This document shows, in pieces, positions 25,073-36,021 of a stretch of DNA of 64,000 nt (its first letter is position 1; every line of letters starts with the position of its first letter). The notes under the pieces are model-generated. The model was not told the DNA's origin. It ran no database searches and saw only the letters and a program-made list of their open reading frames with translations. This DNA comes from Kwoniella bestiolae CBS 10118 (lineage: Eukaryota; Basidiomycota; Tremellomycetes; Tremellales; Cryptococcaceae): the NCBI RefSeq assembly GCF_000512585.2, contig NC_089241.1, positions 8,346,265 to 8,410,264 of the forward strand. The letters run 5' to 3'. Position numbers and translations under genes: made by a program.

Positions 25073-26452
25073 ATGATTCACAAGTTACTCGCCTCCGGCT
25101 CACGACCAACTTACGCAGTCTTGACCTTTGACACTTCTAGTCAATCACTCGAATTGATCAAGGAGTCACCAGCTCCTCCCAATTCTTCATGGCTTGAACA
25201 GCCCAGAGTGAAACGGCACATCGATGGGAAACAGCTGGTCTACGCGGATAGTGAAGACAACGGATTAGTCTTTGCTTTGGAGATAGACGATCAAGGCCAT
25301 GTTTCGGTGAGAGGAGAACGAAAGACACATGGTGAAACGGCACATGGTAAGAGTCGCTGTGCTTCCTGCCTGTGCTTCGAGATGCTCTGACACCTGAAGT
25401 TACTTTTAGTCCACTGCTTGAAAGATGGCTCAGGAGTTGTCTCTTCGAATGTGAGTCTGCCGTTGCCCGGATGATTGCTGAATCTTATGGGCAGTTTATT
25501 GTATTGATTTCTGCTCCTGTAGTACATAGGTGGAACAGTCATTTTCCATCCGATCGAACCTTCCACCGGTCTTCTGATAGCAGAGTCAGATTCAGTTCCT
25601 TTAGGCTTTCCCTACCCTTACCAAAACCAGGAGCCGCCAAACAAAGACAGGCAAGAGGCCAATCATCTTCATCAAGTGATAGAGCATGAAGGAGGTAAGC
25701 TGTACTGTCCCGATTTGGGGGCCGACCGGATATGGATAATCGAGAGAAGAGAAGCCAGCGGATTAGAGATGACAGGATGGCTGCAGTGTCCAGCTGGCAG
25801 TGGGCCGAGGCATGCCGTCATCTCTGCGGATGGTGAGTCCTTTGCTATGTGGTAAAATCGACGCATCTTGTCACGGCCATTCGAAAGCACACCATGGTGC
25901 TTAATGAGCGTGCGTGCTGATATCAATCATTCCGAAGGATCTCACCTCTATGCGATCGGCGAGATGTCGCATAATGTGTTTGCGTTTGACTTGAACGATA
26001 AGTCGCTGCCCTTGGATCCGATTCCCCATTTCTCTGTCAACATCATCCCTCCGACTGTTCCTTTCTCCCATCAAGCTCTGATGGATAGTGCAGAGATTCT
26101 CCTGCATCCTATCTTCAGCGGTACAATGTACGTGTCCAACAGATGGGAGTTGCGCATTCAAGAGAGGGAATCTCATTTAGCCGCCTTGTCTGAGCGCCAA
26201 ACCGGTGATGCCATTGCAATCATCCTGTTGAGTCAAGGTGGTACAGAAGTAGACCGCATTGTTCACGTAAGAACCGGATCAGATGTTATCAGGGGTATGC
26301 AAATTACACCAGATGGGAAGTACGCAGCTGTTGGGGGACAAGAAGGTGGTGGGATTGAAATTTACGAGATAAGAGGTCCCCGAGGTGAAGAATGGGTCAA
26401 AGTGGCCGAGGAAAAGTTCATCAAAGGGATCAAGGACTTCCTGTGGTTGTAG
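25073..26452 (+). CDS. Seven-bladed beta-propeller lactonase (6-phosphogluconolactonase/muconate-cyclase type)
   Basis: Four or five exons run from MIHKLLASGSRPTYAVLTFD to DFLWL (stop ends at 26452). Repeated propeller-strand patterns are visible: GSRPTYAVLTFD, YADSEDNGLVFALEI, YIGGTVIFHPIEPSTG, YCPDLGADRIWIIER, HLYAIGEMSHNVFAFDL and AVGGQEGGGIEIYEI. The segment GSGPRHAVIS matches the GPRH motif of this lactonase family. Relatives hydrolyse six-carbon sugar lactones, or act as cyclases on carboxymuconate. In this setting, next to a sugar dehydrogenase and transporters, sugar-lactone hydrolysis is the more likely role. No signal peptide is seen, so it is cytosolic. Confidence 0.82.
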
Positions 26453-26888
26453 GATCGTTTTAATATAGGTGTGTATGCAGTGGTGTTTTAGCTAGCACAA
26501 TGTGAAAACATTGCTATCTTATGTTATATAGCTCGCGGTTCGATGGCCTCCGAGAGCAAGGAAAGCCGCCTCGAACAGAGTTCTACAACCTTGCGAAAGC
26601 TACCTTGCTTCTTTTCCACTTGCAACGACAATACGCATGTATGTGCAGTCATTATAGGGAGACATGGTCAACCTTCGGGGCCATACAACATATAATCGCT
26701 AAATACAGTGACAAAGAATATGTCCGGACTCGGCTTACGTCCGACGACCGTTTTGTCGGCTCGCTCTAAACCCCGATGTGGTGATTCCTAAATCGTCAAT
26801 AGAATATAAGGTCAATGTATTCTCGGAGTGGGACAGAAGCTGAGCATGCACATAGGTTCTTATCAAATAGCCTTGTCAAACTTCAAGA
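26453..26888. other. intergenic, ABM gene promoter
   Basis: It holds the 26719 motif. An 82-codon frame at 26521-26769 shows no protein-like features. Confidence 0.5.
26719..26730 (-). promoter_or_regulatory. TATGTCCGGACT site upstream of the ABM gene
   Basis: This is the reverse complement of CCGGACATA fused to a palindromic GTCCGGAC core. It lies about 160 bases upstream of the ATG at 26889. A further CGTCCG follows at 26738. Confidence 0.5.
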
Positions 26889-27518
26889 ATGGCGTTCGTG
26901 ACTGTAAGCGGTCCTTCGGTCTTGATCCGTCAAGGTGAACTGACACATTTTTGTCATTGGGACAGTTAATTACCCTGTGGTGCAAAGAGGGTCAGCGCGA
27001 GAACCTAATCTATCGTGAGCACTTTATGTCAAGTTGGAGCACAATTGTTCATTGGACTCATCGTTCGATCAATCGGCATAGATATCAACCAAATCAAAAA
27101 GGAGGTACAAGAGAAAGAACCGGGAACGACAAAATACTTCATGGGTACCTCAGAGGAAGACCCTAATGAGATCTGGGTTTGGGAAGAGGTGAGCATGTTT
27201 CCAGCATAGTTGGCAGCAAAAATCATTGGGCTTGACTCACAACTTTGCACATACTAGTACGAGGACGAGGCAGCACACGAAAGTGAGTGTATTCAGCGCT
27301 ACACATAACGGCTCACGTAGCTGCCAAAGCTGACTCGGATCCTGTCCGCTTAGTCCATAGTCGGAACGAGGCTGTACAAGGTGAGATGAATGACTTGATA
27401 AATATACAGCAGCAATCGCTCGGAGCTGATATGCGATTGGATTCACTCAGTATGGAAGACTAAATGGGACGAGCAACTTGCCAAGCCTATGCAAAAGCAG
27501 ATACTGAATCCGGCGTAA
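26889..27518 (+). CDS. Small antibiotic-biosynthesis-monooxygenase (ABM) domain protein, six exons
   Basis: I assembled this gene from six exons (26889-26903, 26966-27014, 27082-27188, 27258-27282, 27321-27380, 27451-27518), all with GT-AG introns and a continuous frame of 107 residues. The product starts MAFVTLITLWCKEGQREN and ends MQKQILNPA. The pattern is that of a one-domain ABM dimeric alpha/beta barrel: strand VTLITLWCKEG, helix with IKKEVQEKEPGTTKYF, then the NEIWVWEEYEDEAAHE segment typical of the family, and the RNEAVQVWKTKW C-terminal part. Relatives are cofactor-free monooxygenases, or aldehyde/quinol handling proteins. A 15-base first exon and a 25-base fourth exon would hide it from simple ORF searches. 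It has the shared motif upstream and belongs to the catabolic block. Confidence 0.8.
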
Positions 27519-28282
27519 ACAGTCATGGGGAGAAGATTCAGACTCACGGGATCTGCTTGTGTCTGATCTGGCCCTCCAGAGCTGCCTTAGAACAGGCCCG
27601 CTTGATATAGTGTTGATAAGTCGACCGAGTGCTTGTAATGCACTGTCAGGTCGTATCCGCACTACGCGATGCCAATGTCTGTCTTTCCCATAGGCGCTTT
27701 ACTGCAAAAGAGGTTATCGTTAGAATACCGACATGCTGCAACAATCACCGATTCACCGCACTGACGTCAGAACGAATGGGACGATTTTGGCCGGCACACA
27801 GATTAGTCTCATGTAGCCCCAGGCGTCCGTGTGTGTGCCTTGAGGGAAAGCTGGTCATGTCATCATCCACAGCTTCTTCAGCAGCCCCGAAAGGTATTCA
27901 CGTAATCGGCCCGGATATTTAGTCCCAGCGCAATCCGGCATAATTGGATCATGTGATCGTTCTCCAGAAATAGCATGTTTCGCCAGAAGTCTTACCGCAA
28001 TGAGACATTCAGCTAACCCGTTATCGATAACCTCTTTGTAAGTTGCCATGACGGAGCATCATCATTGAGCCGCAGGGAACCCAGCAGGAGACCCCAGCGG
28101 GGGAGGTTCCTGCCTTGTCGCCGTTCCTAGCCCGGGCTTCGACCTATCATGCACCATGCGGTCCAAGGTGGAATGATTGTCTGGTTCGAAAGATTATATA
28201 TTGAATAGATCTCTTGCTCCGTGTCATTGTTCTTGGGATCCATCGACTGCGTTCATAGAGAGGTGCCGACCTAAATCTCAGA
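27519..28282. other. intergenic
   Basis: No gene is recognised. A CCCGGATATTT near 27909 resembles the shared motif only weakly. A GGTTCGAA stretch near 28172 is not embedded in a tRNA fold. Confidence 0.5.
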
Positions 28283-29601
28283 ATGAGGTTCAGCACCACC
28301 CTCTTTGGCCTTGTTGCCACCATCGCGACTTTGGTCTTTGCAAACAATGACAACCTCCAGCCATACACCATCTACGCCTATGGGATCAACGCGACCTTCA
28401 TCCCTTACGGTGCCAGAGTCACCAGCCTGTACGTACACGACAGGAACAACACCCCTCGAGATGTCGTGTTAGGTTACGATGATCCAGCACAGTATGTCAA
28501 CGACACAGCTACGAATCATACCTACTTTGGGCCGATTGTTGGGTGAGTGGTTGTTTCTGAGTGGCTGCATTCAGTTATTGGTTATGATAATAATTTACAT
28601 TGTTTGCAATAGCCGATACGCCAATCGAATCAAGAACGGGACATTCACAATTGGAGATACGGACTACCATGTCCCTACTAACGAACATGGGGGAGCAAAT
28701 ACTCTTCACGGTGGTTCGATGGGATATGACGATGTAAGTTGGCCATGCATCAGCCTGAATACAGACTAACATACCGGGCCTAGCGAAATTGGACGGTGAC
28801 CCAATACAACACTTCGAGTATCACCTTCACTCTGTTAGACCCCAGTGGTTCGCAGGGTTTTCCCGGAGCAGTCGTAGGTTCCGGTCATGATCAATTAGGA
28901 CGACTGCTGAAACCACACCGCAGCTCACTCACGTCACCTACACTGTGATCTCCCCACCTCGACTTACCACACGGATCGTCTCCGTCTCCCTCGATACCTA
29001 TACCCCTATCATGCTTTCAACTCATATCTACTGGAACCTTGGTGCCTTCCAATCGCCAACCATCCTCAACGACACGTTACACATGCCTTATTCCGACCGA
29101 ATTATCGATATTGATCCGATCCTAGTGCCGACCGGAGAACTCTCATCGGTCAAGCTACCTTGGCAGTCTCCAGCTGTGCCACTGAATTTTACCGAACCAA
29201 AGCAGATCTATGAAGCTGCTCTGCATTCCCAACAATGCGGCGAGGGATGTACAGGTATCGACAACGCATTTATTCTCGACCGACGGCCATACTCGTCGGC
29301 AGAAGACGCATCTGCCCCCGTGCTTCAATGGACCTCGGCTGACACTGGTATAACCCTCACTCTGAGAACCAATCAACAGAGTTTGCAGCTTTACAGCTGT
29401 GTCGGTCAGAACGGAACCATCCCGGTCAAAGCGAGTCAGGGTGATGGATTTGTTGAAAAATATGGGTGTTTGGTCATAGAACCTCAACAATGGATTGACG
29501 GAATCAATCATCCAGAATGGGGACAAACAGATCGACAAATCTTCGGCCCGGACTCACCTCCCCAGGTGCTCTGGGCGACCTATGATTTCTCGGTCCAATA
29601 G
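28283..29601 (+). CDS. Secreted aldose 1-epimerase (mutarotase)
   Basis: A hydrophobic signal peptide (about 20 residues, MRFSTTLFGLVATIA and on) precedes a GalM-type domain of about 370 residues. Key family features are YGARVTSLYV, GPIVGRYANRI (joined across an intron), NEHGGANTLHGG with the substrate-binding His, and THIYWNLG with the catalytic His. The second catalytic residue, Glu, is in CLVIEPQQWIDGINHPEWG. The intron starting at 28873 (GTAGGTTCC) and ending before LTHVTYTV is needed to keep frame. Several NxT/S sites agree with secretion. Mutarotases interconvert alpha and beta anomers of glucose or galactose. Acting outside the cell, it would supply the anomer used by the neighbouring transporter and dehydrogenase. 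Confidence 0.88.
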
Positions 29602-29929
29602 GGAACGTATCGCCTTCCAAATAAATAATTGATGTGCCGGATGGTGTCTTTATAGGAAGAGGATTCGGTCTGAAGTATAATTATGTTTGCCATATAGTGA
29701 AAATCATGCCATCGTGTAACCGATAGACGGATGTACTTTTGAGTCATTCATGCCGCAGATTTGATATATCGCCGTGGCTGCTCAAGAGTAACACCAGGAC
29801 GAGGCATCACGCACCTAATGTAGCAAAAGTCCCAATCTCCGGTTAAGGGACAGCCCAGATGATCACTGACCTTAACGGAATGGTGTGTACCGCTTCACCA
29901 AGGATGACCAGCGCTAAAGGTCGAGAAAT
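29602..29929. other. intergenic
   Basis: About 330 bases between convergent 3' ends. Nothing is recognised. Confidence 0.5.
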
Positions 29930-31541
29930 TTAGAGAGATATCTGACGAACTCTGGGTATCCGACGACGTACAGTAGTCTGAGTATCATACGCGGAGAAGC
30001 GGCTCACCCCATCGATTGCCACTGAAGAGCCTTGAGCTGAGGAGCGTTGAGCCGCAAGCGGAATGCCGTCTGCGGGCTGCCATGGTACCGAATTCAATAT
30101 GAGCTGTTCTTGAGATTCTGGAGCTCTGGCCCAAAACTCAGCAGACGTGAGTACGGGTAGCCAGTCGTAAGTCCCGACCAAGGTGGTTTGCGGACCGGCT
30201 TTGAATCGTTTCCTGTTGGGATCATATTGCTCGATTTCCGCCTGGATCAACACTACTTTATAAGGTCAGTGTCGGCTCTTTAGCGATGACAAGCGTTCAG
30301 ATTACCTTTCAGTTGCTCGGAAGATTGATTACCCTCAAAATCGAAGAGTTCCGCAGGGATTGGCATGACAGAAGATGGAAGGACCGCGTCCGTGTCCCGA
30401 GGTAGGTCCTGCAAGTTCCAATCGGTCAAGGTGTCACGACCGGGGCTACAAACCGACATACCTGGAAATAAGGATGCTTCATGGCATCCTTGCACACTGA
30501 TTCTACGGCTGCCCGAGAGACTGACGATGATCAGGTATATCACAAGCCTCGTTACGTACGTCAAACATTGCCTTATGAGATCAAAGGCCTTAGCGGACGC
30601 ATCGGGACAGATCTTATCTTTGTCTAGATTCTACGCCGGGGTCACTTGCCCAAGCAGTAGCTCGAGGAAGGATTCGACTGATTCAGCTCTAACGAAACAT
30701 CAACGATCAGTTGGTGTGTATATGCGCTATGCGACCCACTGTCTTGCAGTCGAGCCACACTTGAAATCGTTGATGACCTCTGCCTGAAAATTCGGTTAGG
30801 TTGACTGAATGAAGTGCTGATATACCCTCGAGCAGCTTTTGAGAACATGATGATTCAGCAGGGTCTTACTTCTGGCCCTGGGGAAGCAACTCACTTGGTG
30901 AAGATAACGCTTGGACTGAGGCTCTGGTGGAATCTCATCTCGATGTCCCGCCAACATGTCTCTTCTAAGAACGAATTGCGGTGAGCATATGGAGAATAAT
31001 TCAGGTCGCTGGCGAAGACCGACAGATCACACACAAAGTTTTCCTGGACAAGCCATATTTTGGGATAAGGAGACACTGCATCTTCCACAGGTTGTAGGAT
31101 TTCGAAGGTTTTTACTATTTGACGATGATCTCTTAGCAACGACACAATAAGCTTATTTACCCCATAAATGTTCCCAATCGTCAGACTCACCGAAAATGCT
31201 TCAGCAGCCTGATCTCTCTCAACAACCTTCGATACCAATCCGCTTCATCTACTCTGAGCGAAATCTCCTTGATAACTACTTGTGTGCCCGATGATGTGCA
31301 TGACTGTCAACGTTGCATCGTCCACTTCGATCACGTCAACTAACTTGACCGATTCGGACGTGACTTGCTCAACTTTACCGAAGGATTCCCTCCCATGCTC
31401 TTTGTGGAGGGGATATGCAGGGTGAGTACCAAAGTCTAAGAAATGAACGGCCATTTTTGCTATTGTTCCTATCAACGTTGAAACTGTTTGCAAAGATGTC
31501 GAAGCCTCTTTGAAGATGGCTGGAAGAGTATTTATGGTCAT
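29930..31541 (-). pseudogene. Decayed MAP-kinase-like gene
   Basis: Read on the minus strand, kinase fragments appear in correct order but in shifting frames. They are VVIKEISLR followed by LLREIRLLKHF (the beta-3 Lys and helix C), EILQPVED and KIWLVQENFVCDLS (the hinge strand), GISALHSVNL, LELLLGQ, AKAFDLIRQCLT, RRISVQ and DAMKHPYF. The MAPK-type tail PIPAELFDFEGNQSSEQLK follows, and a long C-terminal extension ends RIPRVRQISL at 29930. The glycine-rich loop, HRDLKPxN and DFG are not readable in any frame. A one-base shift separates RRISVQ from DAMKHPYF. Splice sites between the fragments are partly kept (for example around 30540 and 30440). It is therefore probably a degraded copy of a functional kinase, and I could not name its ortholog. 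Confidence 0.6.
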
Positions 31542-32901
31542 CGGGCTCTATGTACTCGTTGGCATTCCTCATTGACTCCCAATCACGAAATGCATAAATA
31601 CGGGAGGATCACTCCCTCTCCCTGATCAAGTAGGCAAATTTCCTATCATCTTTGATATCCCTCTTATCGCAGAAAAGCTCTGTCATCACTCTATATCATC
31701 TCGTGAGAAACCCCTGAAACAGTAGACGTTCGAGGGGGTACCTGTTCCTGTGTCGATCCCTGACAATCTACCTCGCAGCGGCCGAAGCAAGCTTAGGCTG
31801 AGATGAAGGTGGGGGAGCAGTGGATGTATTAGGACAGCAACGAAGGATTGCAGTTGATTTGACCAGCGTGCGATCTACATGTTTGATACAAAGCAGTGTT
31901 CTATCCTTGTTGAGTCATGAGAAAGAATGACGGAACGTGTGTCGAGTATTGTACACATCGGTAAGGTAGATCTTCGCATGGTCTATCATTGCTGAATGAG
32001 AAGTGTGGTGAGTTGGGTGATAATGTCAAGTACTGTAAGCGGATACTGTACTAAAAATGTATATGCATATATGCATAATCGATATGATGATATGATGTGA
32101 TCACCTAGGAAGATGTTCTGTTAAAACTGATCAACCATGTATTGATATAACGTCATCCACTCACACCCTATATCATCATAGCACTATCATCCCATCATCC
32201 CATCTCACTTGTCAATTCGATTCATCCCATTCAATTTGAAACACTTTCCCAACTCTAACAGATTAAACACAGCCCAAAAGGTCTCACAACTATCCCCCCT
32301 CCAGGTTCACATGTTCACATGGGCACATGCATGTCGAGATTGAACGTTGCTTGCATGCATAAACAAGAGGGGTTAACCATAGCGGACCATCAATCAACAT
32401 TCAGCGGGTGCCTACGTTCATTCCCGTGAACTCTTTTAATTAGATTTTGGATTTACCTTGCCCCTCAAGATGATCTTACGGTGTGAGATATAGTAGACGG
32501 GGGGTGTATGAGGATCGGACTCAAGATGTCGTGACCATCGGCAGAACGTGGATGAACAGATAAGAAAAGTACAAGCGTAGAGGAGCGAGAAGGGGGGCTA
32601 AGATGGTCAGTTTTAGAATCCAACTGCTTGGACTACCTTGTGTATGGTTATACACAACATCTTTACTCTCTCAGCTTCCCACCTCCCCCCTTCATTCTTC
32701 GCTAACATCTTCACACACAGAGAGGAACAAGGAAAAACAACCGAAGGAGGTCCGTTCTCTCGAATCCTCCTTTGTTCATCAGCAAGGATCACCTGATCAA
32801 CGTCCGACCACCTACCACCTACCACCTACCACTGACCACCTAGCACAAGAAGCAAGCATTACTCCCACGACAACTCTAGACAATCCCTATTCACCACCAC
32901 C
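31542..32901. other. intergenic, promoter region of the GT90 gene
   Basis: About 1.36 kb with no gene seen. It contains an ATATGCATATATGCAT palindrome-like stretch near 32060 and a short ACCACCT tandem repeat around 32808-32840 just before the GT90 start. A 108-codon frame (32603-32929) is probably leader sequence. Confidence 0.5.
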
Positions 32902-35749
32902 ATGTCCCTCCGCCCTCACACCTACGTGACACCCTCCATCTCCCCTCGGACTTTCGCACCACCCTTCCCATCTCGACCGGTCTCACCCAACATGTACCTG
33001 GCAGAGGAGAAACACCTATCTCAGCTATCGACATACAAGAGAGATCCAGGTAAAGCAGCAGCAGCTATCAGATTGGCAAGTCTGCAGAACGTATGGGCCA
33101 AAGCGGACGAGAGGCGGAGATCGGAGGATGAGCTCGAAGATGGTGATGTCCAGCGGAAAACTAGACGAAGGAGGTGGTATATGTATGGAGGGAAACCGAT
33201 ACTGAGGAGGTGGACTATCTATGGGATCGGGATGTTCTTTCTCTACTTGACGTTCATCAGACCATGGTTGTTCCAACATGAAGAAACCCCTCAAGAGCAT
33301 TACTCGTTCCACGGTAACTCGTCCAGATCGATTAGTATTAAGAGATCACCTGCGTCCAGATCACCCGTACCCAGAGCACCACTCCCTCCAGCATTATTAG
33401 CCAAAACAGCATTGGAACATAAGGTGGAAGATGGCTTACTCAAGGTCAACCCGCAGAGTACGGTACATCCTATACATCAACTGATCAGAGATGCGAGAGA
33501 TGCGTGGGACAAGAAAATGAATAGGCAGAGTAAGACCTTGTTGGAAGCTACGAAGGAGTATCAGGGGAGGTATGGAAGGAGACCGCCCAAGGGATTCGAC
33601 AAATGGTGGGAATATGTCGTGTGAGTCTATCACATCTCGTTGAGATCATGGTCCAAAGAGGTATACACAAGGCAATCCCAATGCCATGCGCATCGGTGTT
33701 CACAGGCCGACATTATATCTTCGATATCTGCTGGACAACTCTAACTGACACTGTCTACTATAGCCAAAACGACGTCCCCTTACCAGACGAATATGACCAA
33801 ATCCATCATGATCTCCTTCCCTTCCGAGCGCTCTCCCCCAAAGAGCTCAACAAAAGGATCCAACAAGCGTCCAAGGCAGTCGATACCTACACATTACGAA
33901 TCAAGAGAGGATCAATCCGGATCAATGTCTCCTACTCGGCTGATATACAAGGTGCAGACGAGAGGTTGGAACAGCAGACAGACCTGCTTAGACCTATAGC
34001 GAAGTATCTTCCGGATATGCAAATGGTATGGTCGGTACATGATACGCCTAGATCGTTCATTGGGTGGGATCATAAGAGGGAGTTGATAGAGCATGTGGAA
34101 GAGGAGGAATGTGAGTGTATTGGTCTCAAGTTTTTTCTGTTCTTATATGCTCCAACGGTGACCTATCTTTGGTGTGCTACTTGAGAGAGAGGGCTACACT
34201 CCACCTCCAAGCTACTAGTTATTTTCGTAGCATATTGCTGATGCATTGTCTAATCCGTCATAGGGTTCGACGAGAACGACGAGATTGATCTCACCCTCTC
34301 CGACTGGTCTGCCGCCTGCCCACCTCGATCATCTATCAAATCGTTCAATCCACTCTTCTCCAACCCGACCTGGATCCCAGACACTTCCCTGACGTCCAAA
34401 TCGTTCATCTCATCCCATTCACAAAGTTTGGACCTATGTTCTCACCCCGACATAATTCCTATCCACGGTGCACTGGCAGGTAAGATACCCAAAGTCAACG
34501 AGTTGATACCCATCTTCACATTGTCCAAAACCAAGCTCCACTCGGATGTACTGGGTGTACCAGTCGAGCAATGGTTGCAAGATGATACTCTACCTGAAAT
34601 CCCCTTTGAGGAGAAAGAAATCAACAGGTTATTATGGAGAGGTTCAAATACCGGTACGGACCATTCGGTGGAAACTCCCTGGAGAACTTCACATAGGACA
34701 AGGTTGATCTACCTTACGAATTATCAAGATGAGAATGAGAGTGAGAATTTAAAAGTGGATTATATACCTCCGCCGAAAGGGATAAAGTCAAAGGTTGAGA
34801 TGAGCAAGTTGATAAAGCAGGACAAGTTGGATCACTGGAATCAGAGGTCGATGGATTTGGGATTTACCGGTGGACCTATACGTGAGTGAATGAAGTTGAT
34901 ATCTTTTGTTACTCAAGCTAGGAGAAAATCGATATATCAATCATGTCATCTCTGTCACCTTAAACTTACCCTCACAAACCGCATATGCTGACTCGCTATA
35001 CTACACAGAATGCAACGTCGATGATGGTACTTGTGATGATCTGATGGAAGAGTTCTCCTGGACCGAACAGATGACTCATGACGAGGCGTTAAATTATAAA
35101 TACGTGATCGACGTGTGAGTTAGCCTCGACCTTCCCTCGTATCTCATCTGTGATACCCTTGATAATCGAATTCATGATGGACAGCTGATGTTACTACTTA
35201 CTTAGCGACGGGAATGCGTGGTCAGCCAGGTTCAAGCGACTATTAGCTTCTGGATCCCTCATATTGAAAGCTACAATCATGCGTGAGTCTGTCTTGTCAA
35301 TCAAAAAGAACGAAGCTGATCCGTCAAATTACCTTGTCGTAGCCGAATGGTGGACAGATCGTATCCAACCATGGGTACACTACGTACCGATCCAAATGGA
35401 TTATTCAGACCTGTACGATATTATGGCATTTGTGAGTTTTATATCGACATTTGACTTTCCATTCCTTCATGAGATAAATTCTAGGATCATATCGTTGGAA
35501 CAGAAATATTCCTTGCTGATTCTCATCTTCGAATGTCAGTTTCAAGGTCTCCCCGCCACTCCTGGCGAGACAGCTCTGGCACGTGATATAGCCAACGCAG
35601 GCAAGAACTGGTCAGCGACCCATTGGAGGAAAGAGGATATGATAGCGTACATGTTCAGGCTGTACCTCGAGTGGGGGAGATTGGTAGCTGATAGGAGATC
35701 GAGTATGGATTTCGAGTATGAAGAGCGGATGGAGATGAGAAGGTCGTGA
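32902..35749 (+). CDS. CAP10-type GT90 glycosyltransferase, type II membrane protein
   Basis: At least six exons start at MSLRPHTYVTPSI and end at ERMEMRRS (35749). A short basic cytosolic tail with KTRRRRWYMYGG precedes one membrane anchor (about residues 103-123, IYGIGMFFLYLTFI). A stem region with ASRSPVPRAPLPP follows, then the catalytic domain. CAP10/GT90 signatures are LLWRGSNTGTDHS, the KYVIDVDGNAWSARFKRLL segment (joined across an intron near 35117-35206) and EWWTDRIQPWVHYVPIQ with SDLYDIMAF. In Cryptococcus this family includes the capsule xylosyltransferase Cxt1 and Cap10, while others modify glycoproteins or glycolipids. The Golgi location is inferred from topology. Which member this is cannot be told. 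Confidence 0.88.
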
Positions 35750-36021
35750 GTGGATGGATGGGTGGGTTCGATAGATAGTGGATGATTGTATCACTATATA
35801 TTGACATGAAATGAGGCATGTGATATCTCATCTTGCATGGATGCATCGTGTTTATCCGTATTGTGCTGTATATTGATATGTGTACAGATTTCTGGGTTGG
35901 ATGATATATACAAAAGTCTATAATTGATTGTTATTTACATTTTGTAGCTACCTTCGATACACATAGCGCTAAACGTCTCTTCAAGTCCCGTTCATCTACC
36001 CAGACCACCACCATTGCAGGT

